Assembly (NCBI GenBank): GCA_947496705.1
Contig: CANMDW010000010.1
Span: forward strand, 62,001-126,000
DNA: 64,000 bases
Reading direction: 5' to 3'
From: an uncultured Aquimarina sp.
GTDB taxonomy: Bacteria; Bacteroidota; Bacteroidia; Flavobacteriales; Flavobacteriaceae
Shown in pieces: positions 1-9,236 of this stretch (position 1 is its first letter; each line of letters opens with the position of its first letter). Position numbers and translations under genes: made by a program. The notes beneath the pieces were generated by a model. That model worked only from the letters and a program-made list of their open reading frames with translations, had not been told where the DNA came from and did no database searches.

Positions 1-729
1 GTTCATCAATGTGTCAATTCTTTTTGCTGCTTTTTGATCTGCAAAAGTATTTCTATACGGTTCAATTTTGGTACAACTTATGGCAGTGCCTACCTGTAGC
101 CCTTCTTTTTGCTTCAGCACCTTAAATCCTTCAGCCTGTGCCAGTAACAAATGATGTGTGCCCGAAATAAAATTACGAATCCCTTTCTTACCTGGTGCAT
201 GTACCCCCAGGAAATATCCGCCACCGATGCATACAATACCTTCATTGATCAATATCCAGTAGTGTACACGATCTGCAAAATGATCCCTAAGCACAGCCAC
301 ATAGGCTACATACCAGCTAATAATTTCTCTGTTTGCCCAACCTCCTTTATCTTGTAGTTTCTGTGGCAGATCCCAGTGATAGGTGGTGATCCAGGGCTCG
401 ATACCTACTATAAGGCAGTAATCGATCACCTTATTATAAAAATCAATCCCTTTTTGATTCACTGTTCCTGTTCCTTCAGGGATAACTCTGGGCCAGGAAA
501 TCGAAAAACGGAATATTTTTAGTCCAATAGCCACAGCAAGATCAATATCTTCTTTATAGCAATGATAGAAATCGGTCGCTACTTTTGCATTGGACTTATC
601 TTTTATTTTATGAGATTTTTTAGTGAATTCATCCCAGATTGAAGGCCCCTTACCATCTTTATCATAAGCGCCTTCTGTTTGTGCAGCAGCGGTAGTAACT
701 CCCCAGCTAAAGTTTTTAAATAGGTTCAT
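1..729 (-). CDS. Glycoside hydrolase family 1 beta-glucosidase, 3' end cut by window edge
   Basis: This is my own translation of the minus strand from an ATG at 729; it stays open for 243 codons to the window edge, so the C-terminus with the nucleophile (ENG-type motif) is missing. The start MNLFKNFSWGVTTAAAQTEG and the following DGKGPSIWD are the classic GH1 N-terminal signature. TYHWDLPQ is the substrate-binding histidine region. The acid/base glutamate lies in LINEG, where the family normally has (T/F)NEP, so the proline is replaced by glycine; catalysis should still be possible because the Glu is kept. There is no signal peptide, so a cytoplasmic beta-glucosidase or 6-phospho-beta-glucosidase acting on short beta-glucosides is expected. 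The family call is firm; the substrate is unknown. Confidence 0.9.
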   Translation of the reverse strand, partial: MNLFKNFSWGVTTAAAQTEGAYDKDGKGPSIWDEFTKKSHKIKDKSNAKVATDFYHCYKEDIDLAVAIGLKIFRFSISWPRVIPEGTGTVNQKGIDFYNKVIDYCLIVGIEPWITTYHWDLPQKLQDKGGWANREIISWYVAYVAVLRDHFADRVHYWILINEGIVCIGGGYFLGVHAPGKKGIRNFISGTHHLLLAQAEGFKVLKQKEGLQVGTAISCTKIEPYRNTFADQKAAKRIDTLMN

Positions 730-1049
730 TAAGATATAATGTTCTAAAAACCAAGAACAAAGGCATTAGTGCTTGAATAATCCTTTTTTCAGGAAAGAAA
801 ATAATATAAAGAAAATAAGTTGCTGAATACAGCAAACTAACTTATAAGAAAGTTGTTTTATTATTCGTTTTAGAAACCTATATAACATATTGAAAATCTT
901 ATGATTATAAAGATAACGCATACTATATCATTTTACTTTACCGCAATATTATCATAGTGTTAACATCCTTTTTAAGATTTTTTTTAAGTTCTGAGTACAA
1001 TAATTACCGAATTATGTACTTTTGAATGTAATCAGACTCATCATCATAT
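730..1049. other. Divergent intergenic region between GH1 gene and gldA
   Basis: This is about 320 bases of very AT-rich sequence without a convincing gene. It must hold the promoters of both divergent genes. The only element I can point to is the gldA -10 box listed separately. Confidence 0.6.
1017..1024 (+). promoter_or_regulatory. Putative -10 box of gldA (TACTTTTG)
   Basis: It is an exact match to the Bacteroidota -10 consensus TAnnTTTG, 26 bases before the gldA ATG. A clear -33 TTG at the proper distance is not visible, so this is a moderate call. Confidence 0.45.
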
Positions 1050-1949
1050 ATGACAATATCGGTATCCAACATTTCTAAATATTATAAGGATCAAAAAGCA
1101 TTAAATGCTATTTCTTTTGATGTAAAACAAGGAGAAATTGTAGGTTTTTTAGGACCCAATGGGGCCGGTAAATCAACGATGATGAAAATCTTAACCACTT
1201 ATCTCAATCCATCTGAAGGTGAAGCTTTGGTGAATGGATTTGATATCCACTCACAACCTATCGATGTACAAAAAAGTGTAGGGTATCTTCCTGAGCATAA
1301 CCCTTTATATCTGGAAATGTATGTGAGAGAGTATCTATCGTTTAATGCGCAGGTTTATAAAATTTCAACATCCAGGATTGAACAGGTTATTGAATTAACA
1401 GGATTGACTCCCGAGGCGAATAAAAAGATCGGACAACTCTCAAAGGGATATCGCCAGCGTGTTGGTTTGGCATGTGCATTATTACATGATCCCAAAGTAT
1501 TAATTTTGGATGAACCTACAACCGGATTAGATCCCAATCAACTTTTGGAAATCAGAGAATTGATAAGGTCTGTTGGCAAAGAAAAAACAGTTTTTCTTTC
1601 TACACACATCATGCAGGAGGTCGAAGCCATTTGCGATAGGGTGATTATTATCAATAAAGGAGAAATTGTTGCCGATAAGAATTTAAATTCGATGATTAAT
1701 GAAACCGATCAAATCATAGATGTAGAATTTGACTATCGTGTAGAAGAAGCATTTCTGTTAAAATTACCTAATGTTACGAAAGTAAAAAACAAACACGATT
1801 TTGTGTATCAACTCACTTTTGACACTTCTATTGATATGCGCCCTGTAGTTTTTGATTTTGCCCACGACAATAAGTTAAAGATTTTGCAGCTATCAAGAAA
1901 AAATAAAAATCTGGAAAGCTTGTTTAGAGAGCTCACCAAGCCTTCTTAA
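1050..1949 (+). CDS. gldA: GldA, gliding-motility ABC transporter ATP-binding subunit
   Basis: A 299-residue ABC ATPase. It shows Walker A GPNGAGKST (about residue 37), signature LSKGYRQR, Walker B VLILDEPT, the D-loop GLDPNQ and the H-loop STHIMQEV. The whole sequence, including YLPEHNPLYLEMYVREYL and the C-terminal extension ending in ESLFRELTKPS, fits GldA of gliding Bacteroidota rather than a generic exporter ATPase. GldA works at the inner membrane with the GldF/GldG permease proteins, which are not in this window. gldA is encoded alone, divergent from the GH1 gene and convergent with the response regulator downstream, with an inverted repeat between them. Gliding itself is a property of the organism that this gene suggests but does not prove. 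Confidence 0.88.
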   Translation: MTISVSNISKYYKDQKALNAISFDVKQGEIVGFLGPNGAGKSTMMKILTTYLNPSEGEALVNGFDIHSQPIDVQKSVGYLPEHNPLYLEMYVREYLSFNAQVYKISTSRIEQVIELTGLTPEANKKIGQLSKGYRQRVGLACALLHDPKVLILDEPTTGLDPNQLLEIRELIRSVGKEKTVFLSTHIMQEVEAICDRVIIINKGEIVADKNLNSMINETDQIIDVEFDYRVEEAFLLKLPNVTKVKNKHDFVYQLTFDTSIDMRPVVFDFAHDNKLKILQLSRKNKNLESLFRELTKPS

Positions 1950-1990
1950 GCAGAAACAGATCTATAGAAAACATCTGCATAACACCCTTA

Positions 1991-2058
1991 GAGTCTGTTT
2001 AAAAACCCTATTTCCTGAAAATAGTAATTTTCAGTTCATATTCTTTTTAAACATGCTC
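1991..2058. terminator. Nested inverted repeat between convergent gldA and response regulator
   Basis: An inner perfect hairpin (CTGAAAAT / ATTTTCAG around AGTA, 2015-2034) sits inside an outer imperfect stem, gagtctgtttaaaaa at 1991 against tttttaaacatgctc ending at 2058. It sits between two convergent stop codons, so a bidirectional terminator is the simple reading. The outer arm resembles the end of the MITE-like repeat at 46791 (gaggctgtttgaaaaa), so it could also be a short MITE remnant. Confidence 0.5.
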
Positions 2059-2070
2059 TTACTCTATATA

Positions 2071-2475
2071 CTAACTTGCTTCTTCAAGATGATGTAAAAC
2101 TTCTTTAAGTTTTTGAATTGTGACCGGTTTCACTATATAGTCACTAACCAGCTCATAGGATCTGGCTCTTAATACATCCTCTGGATCAACAGATGAAGAA
2201 ACTATATAAATAATTATTTTCTTTTCACAAGGAACTTTAATAAACTCTTCTAAAAACTGCCATCCGTCGAGTACCGGCATATTAAGATCCAGCAAAATAA
2301 CATCGGGTAATTTCTCATTTGCAGAAATAATTGCTTTTAAATTGTTTAATGCTTCTTCCCCATCGCGGAAAACCATACAACTTTTACAAAAACCAATAAG
2401 TTCCATTACTTTCTTAACCCCAAATACAAAAATAGGGTCATCATCAATAATACAAGCGATATCAATTTTTTTCAT
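2071..2475 (-). CDS. Single-domain response regulator (CheY-like receiver)
   Basis: A 134-residue stand-alone receiver domain without an output domain. The acidic pocket IDDDP near the N-terminus, the phospho-acceptor Asp in LLDLNMP (about residue 66), the Ser of IVSSS and the Lys of IVKP are all present, so it should be phosphorylatable. Its start overlaps the last 14 bases of the histidine kinase gene just upstream, so the two are surely co-translated and form a cognate pair. With no DNA-binding domain it probably acts by protein contact or as part of a phosphorelay. The target is unknown. Confidence 0.9.
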   Translation of the reverse strand: MKKIDIACIIDDDPIFVFGVKKVMELIGFCKSCMVFRDGEEALNNLKAIISANEKLPDVILLDLNMPVLDGWQFLEEFIKVPCEKKIIIYIVSSSVDPEDVLRARSYELVSDYIVKPVTIQKLKEVLHHLEEAS

Positions 2476-5191
2476 ACTTCAAATAAATTTTAAAAGTTGT
2501 TCCTTGATTAACTTCACTTTCCACTTCGATTCTCCCGCTCATAGCTTCGACTTGATTCTTGGTAATAAAAAGCCCAATACCCCTGGCGTCTTTATTATGA
2601 TGAAAAGTTTTATACATACCAAATAGTTTGGAACGATTTTTTTTCAGGTCAATCCCCAGCCCATTATCCTCGACACTCAATACTACATGATCTCCTTCTA
2701 TGTCGGCACTTAAAGTGATATAACTACTTCTTTCGCCAGAACTATATTTAATCCCATTGGTAATAAAATTAAGTAAAATACTATCTAAATATGCAGGAAT
2801 TCCTAAAATGTTTACATCAGGAGTTACTTTATTATTAATAACTACATTGGCCTCTATTGCTATGGCAGAAACGCTTTCTATAGCTTTGTTAATTGCCTCA
2901 TATAAATTCAATCCCGTCAAATTCTCATTAACTGAAGTATTTATTAAGACAACTTCATTTAAATGTACGATAGTCTCTGTTAAATGTTCTGAGGCTGTTT
3001 TAAAAAGTTTTATAATCTCATTATCCTCAATTTCTGGATTCTCCTGAAGAAACAAATCCAAAAGCATCTCAAAATTCCCTGAATGTGATTTTAGATTATG
3101 TGAAACAATATGTGCAAAATTTCTTAGTCTTCTGTTCTGATCCTCTGCAAGCGACAACAATGATTTTAACTCTTTTTCTACTTTTTTAATTTCGCTGATG
3201 TTGGTTGCCACACCCAAATATCCACTAATATTATCATTGTTTTTTATAGCAGAAAACGTTAATTGTATCGGAAAACAAGTTCCATCTTTTCTTACATGAG
3301 TCCACTCTCTGGTATCATATGCCTCCCTCATTGGAAGTGTTGTAAAAACTTCAAAGCCTTCTATCTTGCGACCAAGAAGTGTCGATAATTCTTCCTCTCT
3401 TTGTACTATTTCTTCTTTTAGATGTAGTGTCTCAAAAGGTTGCTTAAACATCATTTCTTCTTTGGTATATCCCAGAAGGTTTTCTGCTCCTCTATTAAAT
3501 ATTGTAATCAGGCCATTCTTATCTGTCCCGATAATACTTACCTGGGTGATGTCGTCTATTATATTTTCAAGTTTGGTTATGGCTTCCTGAAGTTTTTGAC
3601 GGGCTAAAATCTTATGATTGATATCCTCAATTTGTGCTACAAAATACAAAGGCACATTATTTTCGTCTTTAATCACAGAAACTGATAGGTTCACATAAAT
3701 GATCTTCCCATTTTTATGGAAGCATCTTTTTTCTATGCGGATGTATAGTCGTTCTCCATCAAAAAGTTTTTGGAACTGGGTATTGCTCTCCTTCAAATCA
3801 TCGGGATGGACAATATCCTGAAAAGCCATTTTTTTTAATTCTGAAGCAGTATAACCAAAGTTCTTACACAGTTTGTAATTTACCTTGGTAAAACCACCTT
3901 TATAATCAAATATTGCCATGCCTATAGCGGCATTTTCAAAGTTTCTCCGAAACATTTCTTCACTTATACGCAGACGAATTTCTGCTTCCTTAATGCGGGT
4001 GATATCTGCCGTATGCATTATGATACCTCCCACTGTATTTTCGTCTGTATACCAGGGACGTAATTCATAAGTAAGCCATTGTACAGAGCCATCCATTCTT
4101 TCAAAGCGATCTTCATCGCTTTTTAACACTTTTCCATTCAGACATTCCTGGTGATCGGCTTTCCATTTATCACCTATTTCAGGAAAAACTTCGTAATGTG
4201 ATTTTCCGATCACATTATTATCTTTTATACCATAGTCTTCATACCATTTTTGAGAAGCAGCCAGATAGCACATATTGGTATCAAACATGGCAATTGCACT
4301 AGGAGCTTGTTCTATAAAAAGTCGATTTTTTTCAAATGCCTTTTTACTTTTAGTGATTTCCTGATGTGAGCCGATCATCCATTCAGGATTTCCTTCAGAG
4401 TCCCAGCTTACCACTTTTCCTTTATCCAGTACCCATATCCACTTGCCATTTTTATGTTTCATACGAGCTTCGCATTCATAAAAAGCTGTTTTTCCTATAA
4501 AATGATCCTGCAAAAGTTGGTTGGATTTTTCCAGATCATCGGGATGAGAATTTTTGATCCAGGTATCGATTGAAACCGGATCTAATTCCAAAAGTGTATA
4601 TCCAATTATATTAGCCCATCTCTCATTGAAAATAGTTTCACCAGTTTTCAAATTCCATTCCCATGTTCCAAGATTTGTTCCTTCAATAATATGTTGATAA
4701 CGATCAACCTGCCTTTGCAGCTGTATTTCTACTTTTTTTAATTTAGTGATATCCGAATGAGCGCCCAGCATCCGAATTGGTTTCCCATTATCATCTCTTA
4801 TCGCTAATCCCCTACAATGAATCCATACAGTATGCCCAAGTTTATGTTGATATCTTACGATTTGATCATAGGGATGTGAAGGATCTTTACAATGTTGGGT
4901 GAAATTAAGAAAAACTACTTCTAGGTCTTCTTTATTTATGATTTCTTGCCATGCAGAAGCACTATGTGGCATATCATCAGGATCATATCCTAAAGTTGTC
5001 CAAAACTTAGAATTCATCCATTCATTTTCGGGCTTATCCAAATCCCAAAACCAAAGCCCATCAAGACTCGATTTTTGTATAAAATCAAAAATAGAATCAT
5101 CTTTCTTAATAAGAGCATACAGTTCCTCTTTAAGATAATTTTCTTTTATATTCTCAACATTTTGAGTCTTATTAGACTTATCTTGAATCAT
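2462..5191 (-). CDS. Cytoplasmic multi-PAS sensor histidine kinase
   Basis: A 909-residue kinase without membrane segments or signal peptide. It has about five consecutive PAS/PAC units (WFWDLDKPENEWMN, GTWEWNLKTGETIFNERW, AIAMFDTNMCYLAASQKW, AIGMAIFDYKGGFTKVNY, SIIGTDKNGLITIFNRGAENLLGY), each closed by a PAC motif. The phospho-acceptor His lies in HIVSHNLKSHSGN (about residue 695). The ATPase domain shows NFITNGIKYSSG (N box), VEDNGLGID (G1) and GIGLFITKNQVEAMSG (G2). The SHNLxSH type of H-box is frequent in flavobacterial PAS kinases. The string of PAS domains suggests sensing of small molecules, redox or light inside the cell; no cofactor can be inferred. It is paired with the overlapping receiver gene. 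Confidence 0.9.
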   Translation of the reverse strand: MIQDKSNKTQNVENIKENYLKEELYALIKKDDSIFDFIQKSSLDGLWFWDLDKPENEWMNSKFWTTLGYDPDDMPHSASAWQEIINKEDLEVVFLNFTQHCKDPSHPYDQIVRYQHKLGHTVWIHCRGLAIRDDNGKPIRMLGAHSDITKLKKVEIQLQRQVDRYQHIIEGTNLGTWEWNLKTGETIFNERWANIIGYTLLELDPVSIDTWIKNSHPDDLEKSNQLLQDHFIGKTAFYECEARMKHKNGKWIWVLDKGKVVSWDSEGNPEWMIGSHQEITKSKKAFEKNRLFIEQAPSAIAMFDTNMCYLAASQKWYEDYGIKDNNVIGKSHYEVFPEIGDKWKADHQECLNGKVLKSDEDRFERMDGSVQWLTYELRPWYTDENTVGGIIMHTADITRIKEAEIRLRISEEMFRRNFENAAIGMAIFDYKGGFTKVNYKLCKNFGYTASELKKMAFQDIVHPDDLKESNTQFQKLFDGERLYIRIEKRCFHKNGKIIYVNLSVSVIKDENNVPLYFVAQIEDINHKILARQKLQEAITKLENIIDDITQVSIIGTDKNGLITIFNRGAENLLGYTKEEMMFKQPFETLHLKEEIVQREEELSTLLGRKIEGFEVFTTLPMREAYDTREWTHVRKDGTCFPIQLTFSAIKNNDNISGYLGVATNISEIKKVEKELKSLLSLAEDQNRRLRNFAHIVSHNLKSHSGNFEMLLDLFLQENPEIEDNEIIKLFKTASEHLTETIVHLNEVVLINTSVNENLTGLNLYEAINKAIESVSAIAIEANVVINNKVTPDVNILGIPAYLDSILLNFITNGIKYSSGERSSYITLSADIEGDHVVLSVEDNGLGIDLKKNRSKLFGMYKTFHHNKDARGIGLFITKNQVEAMSGRIEVESEVNQGTTFKIYLKYEKN

Positions 5192-5410
5192 CTTTTAAAT
5201 ATATAAGTGGGGTAGAAATTTCGTGTCTTATAAAGTTAGCCATTAATTTCAATTCTAAAGACCAAATACCCTCAATATTTTTACGGAAACACCTCGTCTG
5301 TTTTCATATTAAATCGCAATGTATCAAGGAGGTATCTCTCGATTTTTAAGAAGACAAAATCTAACAGTATTGTAAAATATTCTTTGTTCTAAAAGAACTC
5401 TGCAAAAGTA

Positions 5411-6157
5411 TTACTGAAACAGTAATCTTCCGGTAAAAAATTCTTCTACTTCAATTATAGAAGGCCTGCTTACCGAAATCACATCACCGGTGCTTCGTAT
5501 ATTACCTCTAATGGATTGTTGTGGATTTACAATCATTTTATTGGTTCCACGATGAGAAACCCGGACATTTTGAGCAATTAAATTTGCCCCCTCAAATCTT
5601 CCTGTTCCCGAAAAAAAACTAACCGAAAGATTTTCAGCTGTTCCTTTTATAAAAAATGAAGCTATATTGTTTCCAACCACACTAATACTTTCACTATTTA
5701 CTTCAAGATTAAACGTCCCGTTTGTGCTTCCTGTATCTTCATTAAAATCTTCTGAGAGTAAACTCAACGATGGATAGGTAAGTACGCCATCAGAAGAAAT
5801 ATCAAACTGGGTTGCACTTCTTATTTCTCTAATATCGGGAGCCGTAACAAAAATTTTAGTTTGATTAAAATCTCTGAAAAACGCACAGTCGTTGGTATCA
5901 CTCAATACCAAACGATCCTCTACAACTGTTGCAGTAACCTCTTCCAAAAGATTATCTCCTGTTTCAATAAGTACCGAAGTTGTTTCACCCTGTTTCAGGA
6001 TCAATTCAATATTTGGATTTACCAGAATTCGTGTAAAATCAGATACTGCTACTTCTTTTCTAACAATATCACCAGTTCGCTGAAAACAATCTAAAGCATT
6101 TTCAGAATCACATCCTAAAACAAATAGCGGTAAAATTATATACATTATGATCCTCAT
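5411..6157 (-). CDS. Lipoprotein with DUF2807 (GIN-type, adhesin-head-like) beta domain
   Basis: 248 residues. An N-terminal signal ends in a lipobox (LFVLGC), so the mature protein should be a lipoprotein. The rest is the beta-helical head domain known as DUF2807: VAVSDFTRILVNPNIELIL, followed by short repeating strands such as LEVNSESISVVGNNIASFFIKGTAENLSV, ending in the typical GDVISVSRP. Proteins of this family are common at the Bacteroidota surface; their function is not established. It stands alone between the kinase and the acyloxyacyl hydrolase gene on the same strand. Confidence 0.8.
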   Translation of the reverse strand: MRIIMYIILPLFVLGCDSENALDCFQRTGDIVRKEVAVSDFTRILVNPNIELILKQGETTSVLIETGDNLLEEVTATVVEDRLVLSDTNDCAFFRDFNQTKIFVTAPDIREIRSATQFDISSDGVLTYPSLSLLSEDFNEDTGSTNGTFNLEVNSESISVVGNNIASFFIKGTAENLSVSFFSGTGRFEGANLIAQNVRVSHRGTNKMIVNPQQSIRGNIRSTGDVISVSRPSIIEVEEFFTGRLLFQ

Positions 6158-6288
6158 CTGATTTTTTACATTTTTCTATGATTTCTTTTCAGTATATGTC
6201 ATTAATCCCGGTTTTAAATCTTGGTTCCGGTCTCTTTTTTAAACGAACTCATCTTGAGTAATGCTTTTGCCTTCAAAATTCACACTTT

Positions 6289-7386
6289 TCAAAGCCTGTA
6301 TCCTATCGAAAATTCCATCGCTTCGGCTTTGGCGGCATGAGATCTCACGGTAAATGTTCCGAATACATTTTTGGTAAGATAGTATTGAAGCCCTGCTCTT
6401 AGATACGTCTGCCCTTCAAAATCATAAGGGTAATACACATAATATCCTAACTGCGTTATTACCGAGATTTTATTTACTCTCAATTCATGTCCCAGATAGA
6501 TTCCTACTCTTTTTGCATCTTCGTCCCCGGTGGTACCATCATTAAACCCTCCTACAGCTCTAAAATCGATAAACCGTTCCAAAGCTTTAGAAAAAAACAC
6601 TTCTGCACCCAGTTGGATCGCACTTTTCTTATTCAATCTCTTATCCATAAAAGCACCCAGGGTATAGAAAGGAAACCGCCCGGATCCCACCACATCACTT
6701 TCATTGACTCCACTTCTGAGAATGAATCCGTAACCAAAAGGTTCGGCTCCTTTAGACAACCCTTGTTCTTTCTCTACCCGTTCGGGGATATCCTCATCCA
6801 ATGCATAGGTAAGCCCTGCGTTCAAAAATAATGTATTTGTGCTTTTGTTTGGAGCTTTAGTATTTCCATTAGAATAATGCAACACTCCTAAACCCGCCTG
6901 CAATCCTAATCCTTGTATGATGTTTTCTTTCTTAAAATTGAGTAATGCATAGGATGCACTTACCAGATGTGTTCCGTAGGCAACATTTCTAAAATTATCA
7001 TCCTCGTCATAAGGGTTTGTGGCATACGATCCCCCCTGGCCTATTCTAAGCATTAAGAGGCGATTAAAAAAATAGAAGTTATAGTGCACAAACAATCCCA
7101 AATGCTTACCTAAAAATTCGTTATCCAGGTCTTGATATATAAAAGACACCCCATAATCAGGATGATTATACAATCGCTGCCATGCCGAATCTCCAAAAGT
7201 CTTGCGCTGAAAAGAAAGGATCACACCAGACGGATGACCGGTAATCAAATGTGAAATATCTGGATTGTGCTTTAAGACAGTACCGTAAAAATTATTAACA
7301 TCCAATGTATAATACGCTTTGGATTCAATCTGAGCATGAGCACTACAATAAAAAAAATATATGAGTAAACAAATCCGTTTTATCAT
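6289..7386 (-). CDS. Acyloxyacyl hydrolase / PagL-like outer-membrane protein
   Basis: 365 residues with a signal peptide (MIKRICLLIYFFYCSAHAQ). The middle part AGLGVLHYSNGNTKAPNKSTN holds the His-Ser pair of the lipid A 3-O-deacylase (PagL) family, and the flanks are amphipathic strands ending in an aromatic-rich C-terminus, as expected for an outer-membrane beta barrel. It may trim acyl chains of lipid A. The family in Bacteroidota is longer than PagL of Pseudomonas and its activity has mostly been assigned by homology, so treat the reaction as inferred. Confidence 0.75.
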   Translation of the reverse strand: MIKRICLLIYFFYCSAHAQIESKAYYTLDVNNFYGTVLKHNPDISHLITGHPSGVILSFQRKTFGDSAWQRLYNHPDYGVSFIYQDLDNEFLGKHLGLFVHYNFYFFNRLLMLRIGQGGSYATNPYDEDDNFRNVAYGTHLVSASYALLNFKKENIIQGLGLQAGLGVLHYSNGNTKAPNKSTNTLFLNAGLTYALDEDIPERVEKEQGLSKGAEPFGYGFILRSGVNESDVVGSGRFPFYTLGAFMDKRLNKKSAIQLGAEVFFSKALERFIDFRAVGGFNDGTTGDEDAKRVGIYLGHELRVNKISVITQLGYYVYYPYDFEGQTYLRAGLQYYLTKNVFGTFTVRSHAAKAEAMEFSIGYRL

Positions 7387-7433
7387 CCGGCAAATGTAAT
7401 AAAATAATACTTTTCAAAACCTTGAAGGTTTGT

Positions 7434-8387
7434 CTAGAAAACTGCCGAAGCAATTTTTTTAATATTATCAGATTTTCCCATTGAGTAATAATGCAATACC
7501 GGGACCCCATAGTCCATCAATTCTTTGGATTGCTGGATAGCAAATTCTACCCCAACTTCACGTATTTCTTTATTAGTTGTACACTTCTCGACAGCTCTTA
7601 CCAGCTCATCGGGCATATCCAGTTTAAACACCTGTGGCAATAATTGTAAATGTCGTTTTACCGCCACTGGTTTAATTCCCGGAATGATCGGCACATGAAT
7701 GCCCGCCGCTCTGGCTTTTTCTACAAAAGCAAAATACCTTTTATTGTCAAAAAACATCTGAGTTACTACATAATCTGCCCCGGCATCTACTTTTTCTTTT
7801 AGCCTTCTGATATCTGAGTCTATTGAAGGAGCTTCCATATGTTTTTCGGGATACCCCGCAACCCCTACACAAAAATCAGATTTATTATCGGTTTCAATCA
7901 CTTCGTGCAGAAATTGTCCTTTATTCATATTTACGATTTGCTCTACCAGTTCATTGGCATAACAATGCCCGCCTTTTGTGGGTGTAAAATACTTCTCTTC
8001 CTTCATGGCGTCACCACGCAATGCCATTACATTTTCGATCCCCAAATAATGACAATCTACCAATAAGTATTCTGTTTCCTCTTTGGTAAATCCCCCGCAA
8101 AGCACATGCGGAATGGTATCTACATTATATTTATGGGTAATCGAAGCACAGATCCCCACGGTACCGGGACGCATACGGGTTAATTTTTTATCCAGTAAGC
8201 CGTCGCGATCAATATAGATGAATTCTTCCCGGGAGGTGGTGACATCTATAAAAGGGGGGTTAAACTCCATTAATGGATCTATATTATCATAGAGTTCCTG
8301 GATACTTCTTCCTTTTTGTGGTGGTATTAATTCAAAAGAGAATAAGGTTTTGCCTTTTGCCTTTTTTATGTGATCTGTTACTTTCAT
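7434..8387 (-). CDS. metF: Methylenetetrahydrofolate reductase MetF
   Basis: 317 residues from the preferred start MKVTDHIKKAKGKTLFSFELIPP. An ATG seven codons upstream (8408) is inside the GC-rich palindrome and would encode repeat-derived residues, so I reject it. Family motifs are FELIPPQKGRS, IDVTTSREEF, LRGDAMKEE and DYVVTQMFFDN. MetF reduces 5,10-methylene-THF to 5-methyl-THF, the methyl donor used by MetH, whose gene lies just upstream on the same strand. Despite the DinB gene in between, the order metH1-metH2-dinB-metF on one strand suggests that all may depend on the SAM riboswitch at 13729-13850. Confidence 0.93.
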   Translation of the reverse strand: MKVTDHIKKAKGKTLFSFELIPPQKGRSIQELYDNIDPLMEFNPPFIDVTTSREEFIYIDRDGLLDKKLTRMRPGTVGICASITHKYNVDTIPHVLCGGFTKEETEYLLVDCHYLGIENVMALRGDAMKEEKYFTPTKGGHCYANELVEQIVNMNKGQFLHEVIETDNKSDFCVGVAGYPEKHMEAPSIDSDIRRLKEKVDAGADYVVTQMFFDNKRYFAFVEKARAAGIHVPIIPGIKPVAVKRHLQLLPQVFKLDMPDELVRAVEKCTTNKEIREVGVEFAIQQSKELMDYGVPVLHYYSMGKSDNIKKIASAVF

Positions 8388-8391
8388 ATAT

Positions 8392-8417
8392 AGTCCCCAA
8401 GCCCCCAAAGGGGGAAC
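8392..8417. repeat. GC-rich palindrome (CCCCCAAAGGGGG family), single copy
   Basis: Core CCCCCAAAGGGGG followed by AAC, preceded by AGTCCCCAAG. It is the same sequence as the paired copies around cysN. It abuts the metF start codon region. Confidence 0.85.
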
Positions 8418-8545
8418 TTTTTACTTGGGTGGTTTTATTTAATGTTAAGTCAAGCCAAAACCTACGCGCATCATCCAATGCATCTTTTGTGTCATTCCGG
8501 CTTTGATTTAACACTAGGTTAATAATTCTATTTTACTTCTTTTTT

Positions 8546-8569
8546 GGGCGTACCTTTCGGTCGGGCCTC
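8546..8569. repeat. GGGCGT-ACC-GGTCGGGC dispersed element
   Basis: The string gggcgtacctttcggtcggg forms an imperfect hairpin (acc/ggt). A related sequence with an enlarged hairpin occurs at 26542-26580. Elements of this appearance are common between flavobacterial genes. Confidence 0.5.
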
Positions 8570-8621
8570 ATGCAAAAGCCACCTCTTTTATTATGGTGGG
8601 CTTCAACAACCTCGGAGTGCC

Positions 8622-8639
8622 GCGCCTGCAAGCAGGCGC
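8622..8639. repeat. Perfect palindrome GCGCCTGC-AA-GCAGGCGC
   Basis: An 8-bp GC-only inverted repeat with a two-base centre in an otherwise AT-rich spacer. It is not followed by a T run, so a terminator role is doubtful. Confidence 0.6.
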
Positions 8640-8710
8640 TATTCTATAGCCTGATAAAAGGTTTACACCTCTTTGATGCTAACCCACTACTTACTATGCT
8701 TACACCTACA

Positions 8711-9181
8711 TTATTTTAATTGACTATAGATCATATTGATCTGTCCCAAATGATATATGTCATGTTGTACCAGCCCTCTTATCATATATTCATTGGTATA
8801 GTCTTTTCCCAAAACAAATTCACTCATCCATGAATCTGATCTGGTTTCCAGCAACTCAAGCAATATATCCTGGGTTTGGGTTAACTCGTCGATGATGATT
8901 GTCTTTTGAGCTTCAGTTGCAATAGAAACATTTTTCCTCCAGTCTTTTTCCGAATTCATCTGGATACTAAATGCTTCGTTGCCTTTCAGTTTTTGAACAA
9001 CAAATTCTCTCCAATCCAGGATATGATAAACCAGTTCTGCGATCGAATGTGATACATTCTCAGGTTTCCCATCCCAAAGCTTGGCAGGAATAGTTTTTAA
9101 CGATTTTAGCACCGACGGGCCATACCAGGGAGTCCCTTCAAAAACCTCTTCAAGTTGTATAATGCTGTCTTCGATATTCAT
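8711..9181 (-). CDS. DinB family protein
   Basis: 156 residues of a DinB/YfiT-type four-helix bundle. Metal-binding histidines are visible in HSIAELVYHILDWR and in GLVQHDIYHLGQI near the C-terminus, the usual three-His arrangement. Members include thiol-dependent S-transferases and many proteins of unknown role. It lies between metH and metF on the same strand, which hints at a link to thiol or methyl metabolism, but nothing proves it. Confidence 0.8.
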   Translation of the reverse strand: MNIEDSIIQLEEVFEGTPWYGPSVLKSLKTIPAKLWDGKPENVSHSIAELVYHILDWREFVVQKLKGNEAFSIQMNSEKDWRKNVSIATEAQKTIIIDELTQTQDILLELLETRSDSWMSEFVLGKDYTNEYMIRGLVQHDIYHLGQINMIYSQLK

Positions 9182-9196
9182 AGTGGTAAAGTTTTA

Positions 9197-9229
9197 AGAC
9201 CTCACAGGTTTTTAAAACCTGTGAGGTCT
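9197..9229. repeat. AGACCTCACA palindromic repeat
   Basis: AGACCTCACAGG and its inverse CCTGTGAGGTCT flank a short A/T centre. It has the same arms as the copy at 15806-15841, so this is a second dispersed palindrome family. It lies between dinB and metH. Confidence 0.8.
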
Positions 9230-9236
9230 GCAACAA

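Larger units (their letters stand above)
8388..8710. other. Repeat-rich intergenic region metF-dinB
   Basis: 323 bases with no gene. It holds a copy of the palindrome family described at 20529-20643, a GGGCGT...GGTCGGGC element and a perfect palindrome (each listed separately). The number of inverted repeats means that a dinB-metF transcript would be highly folded here. Confidence 0.7.
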
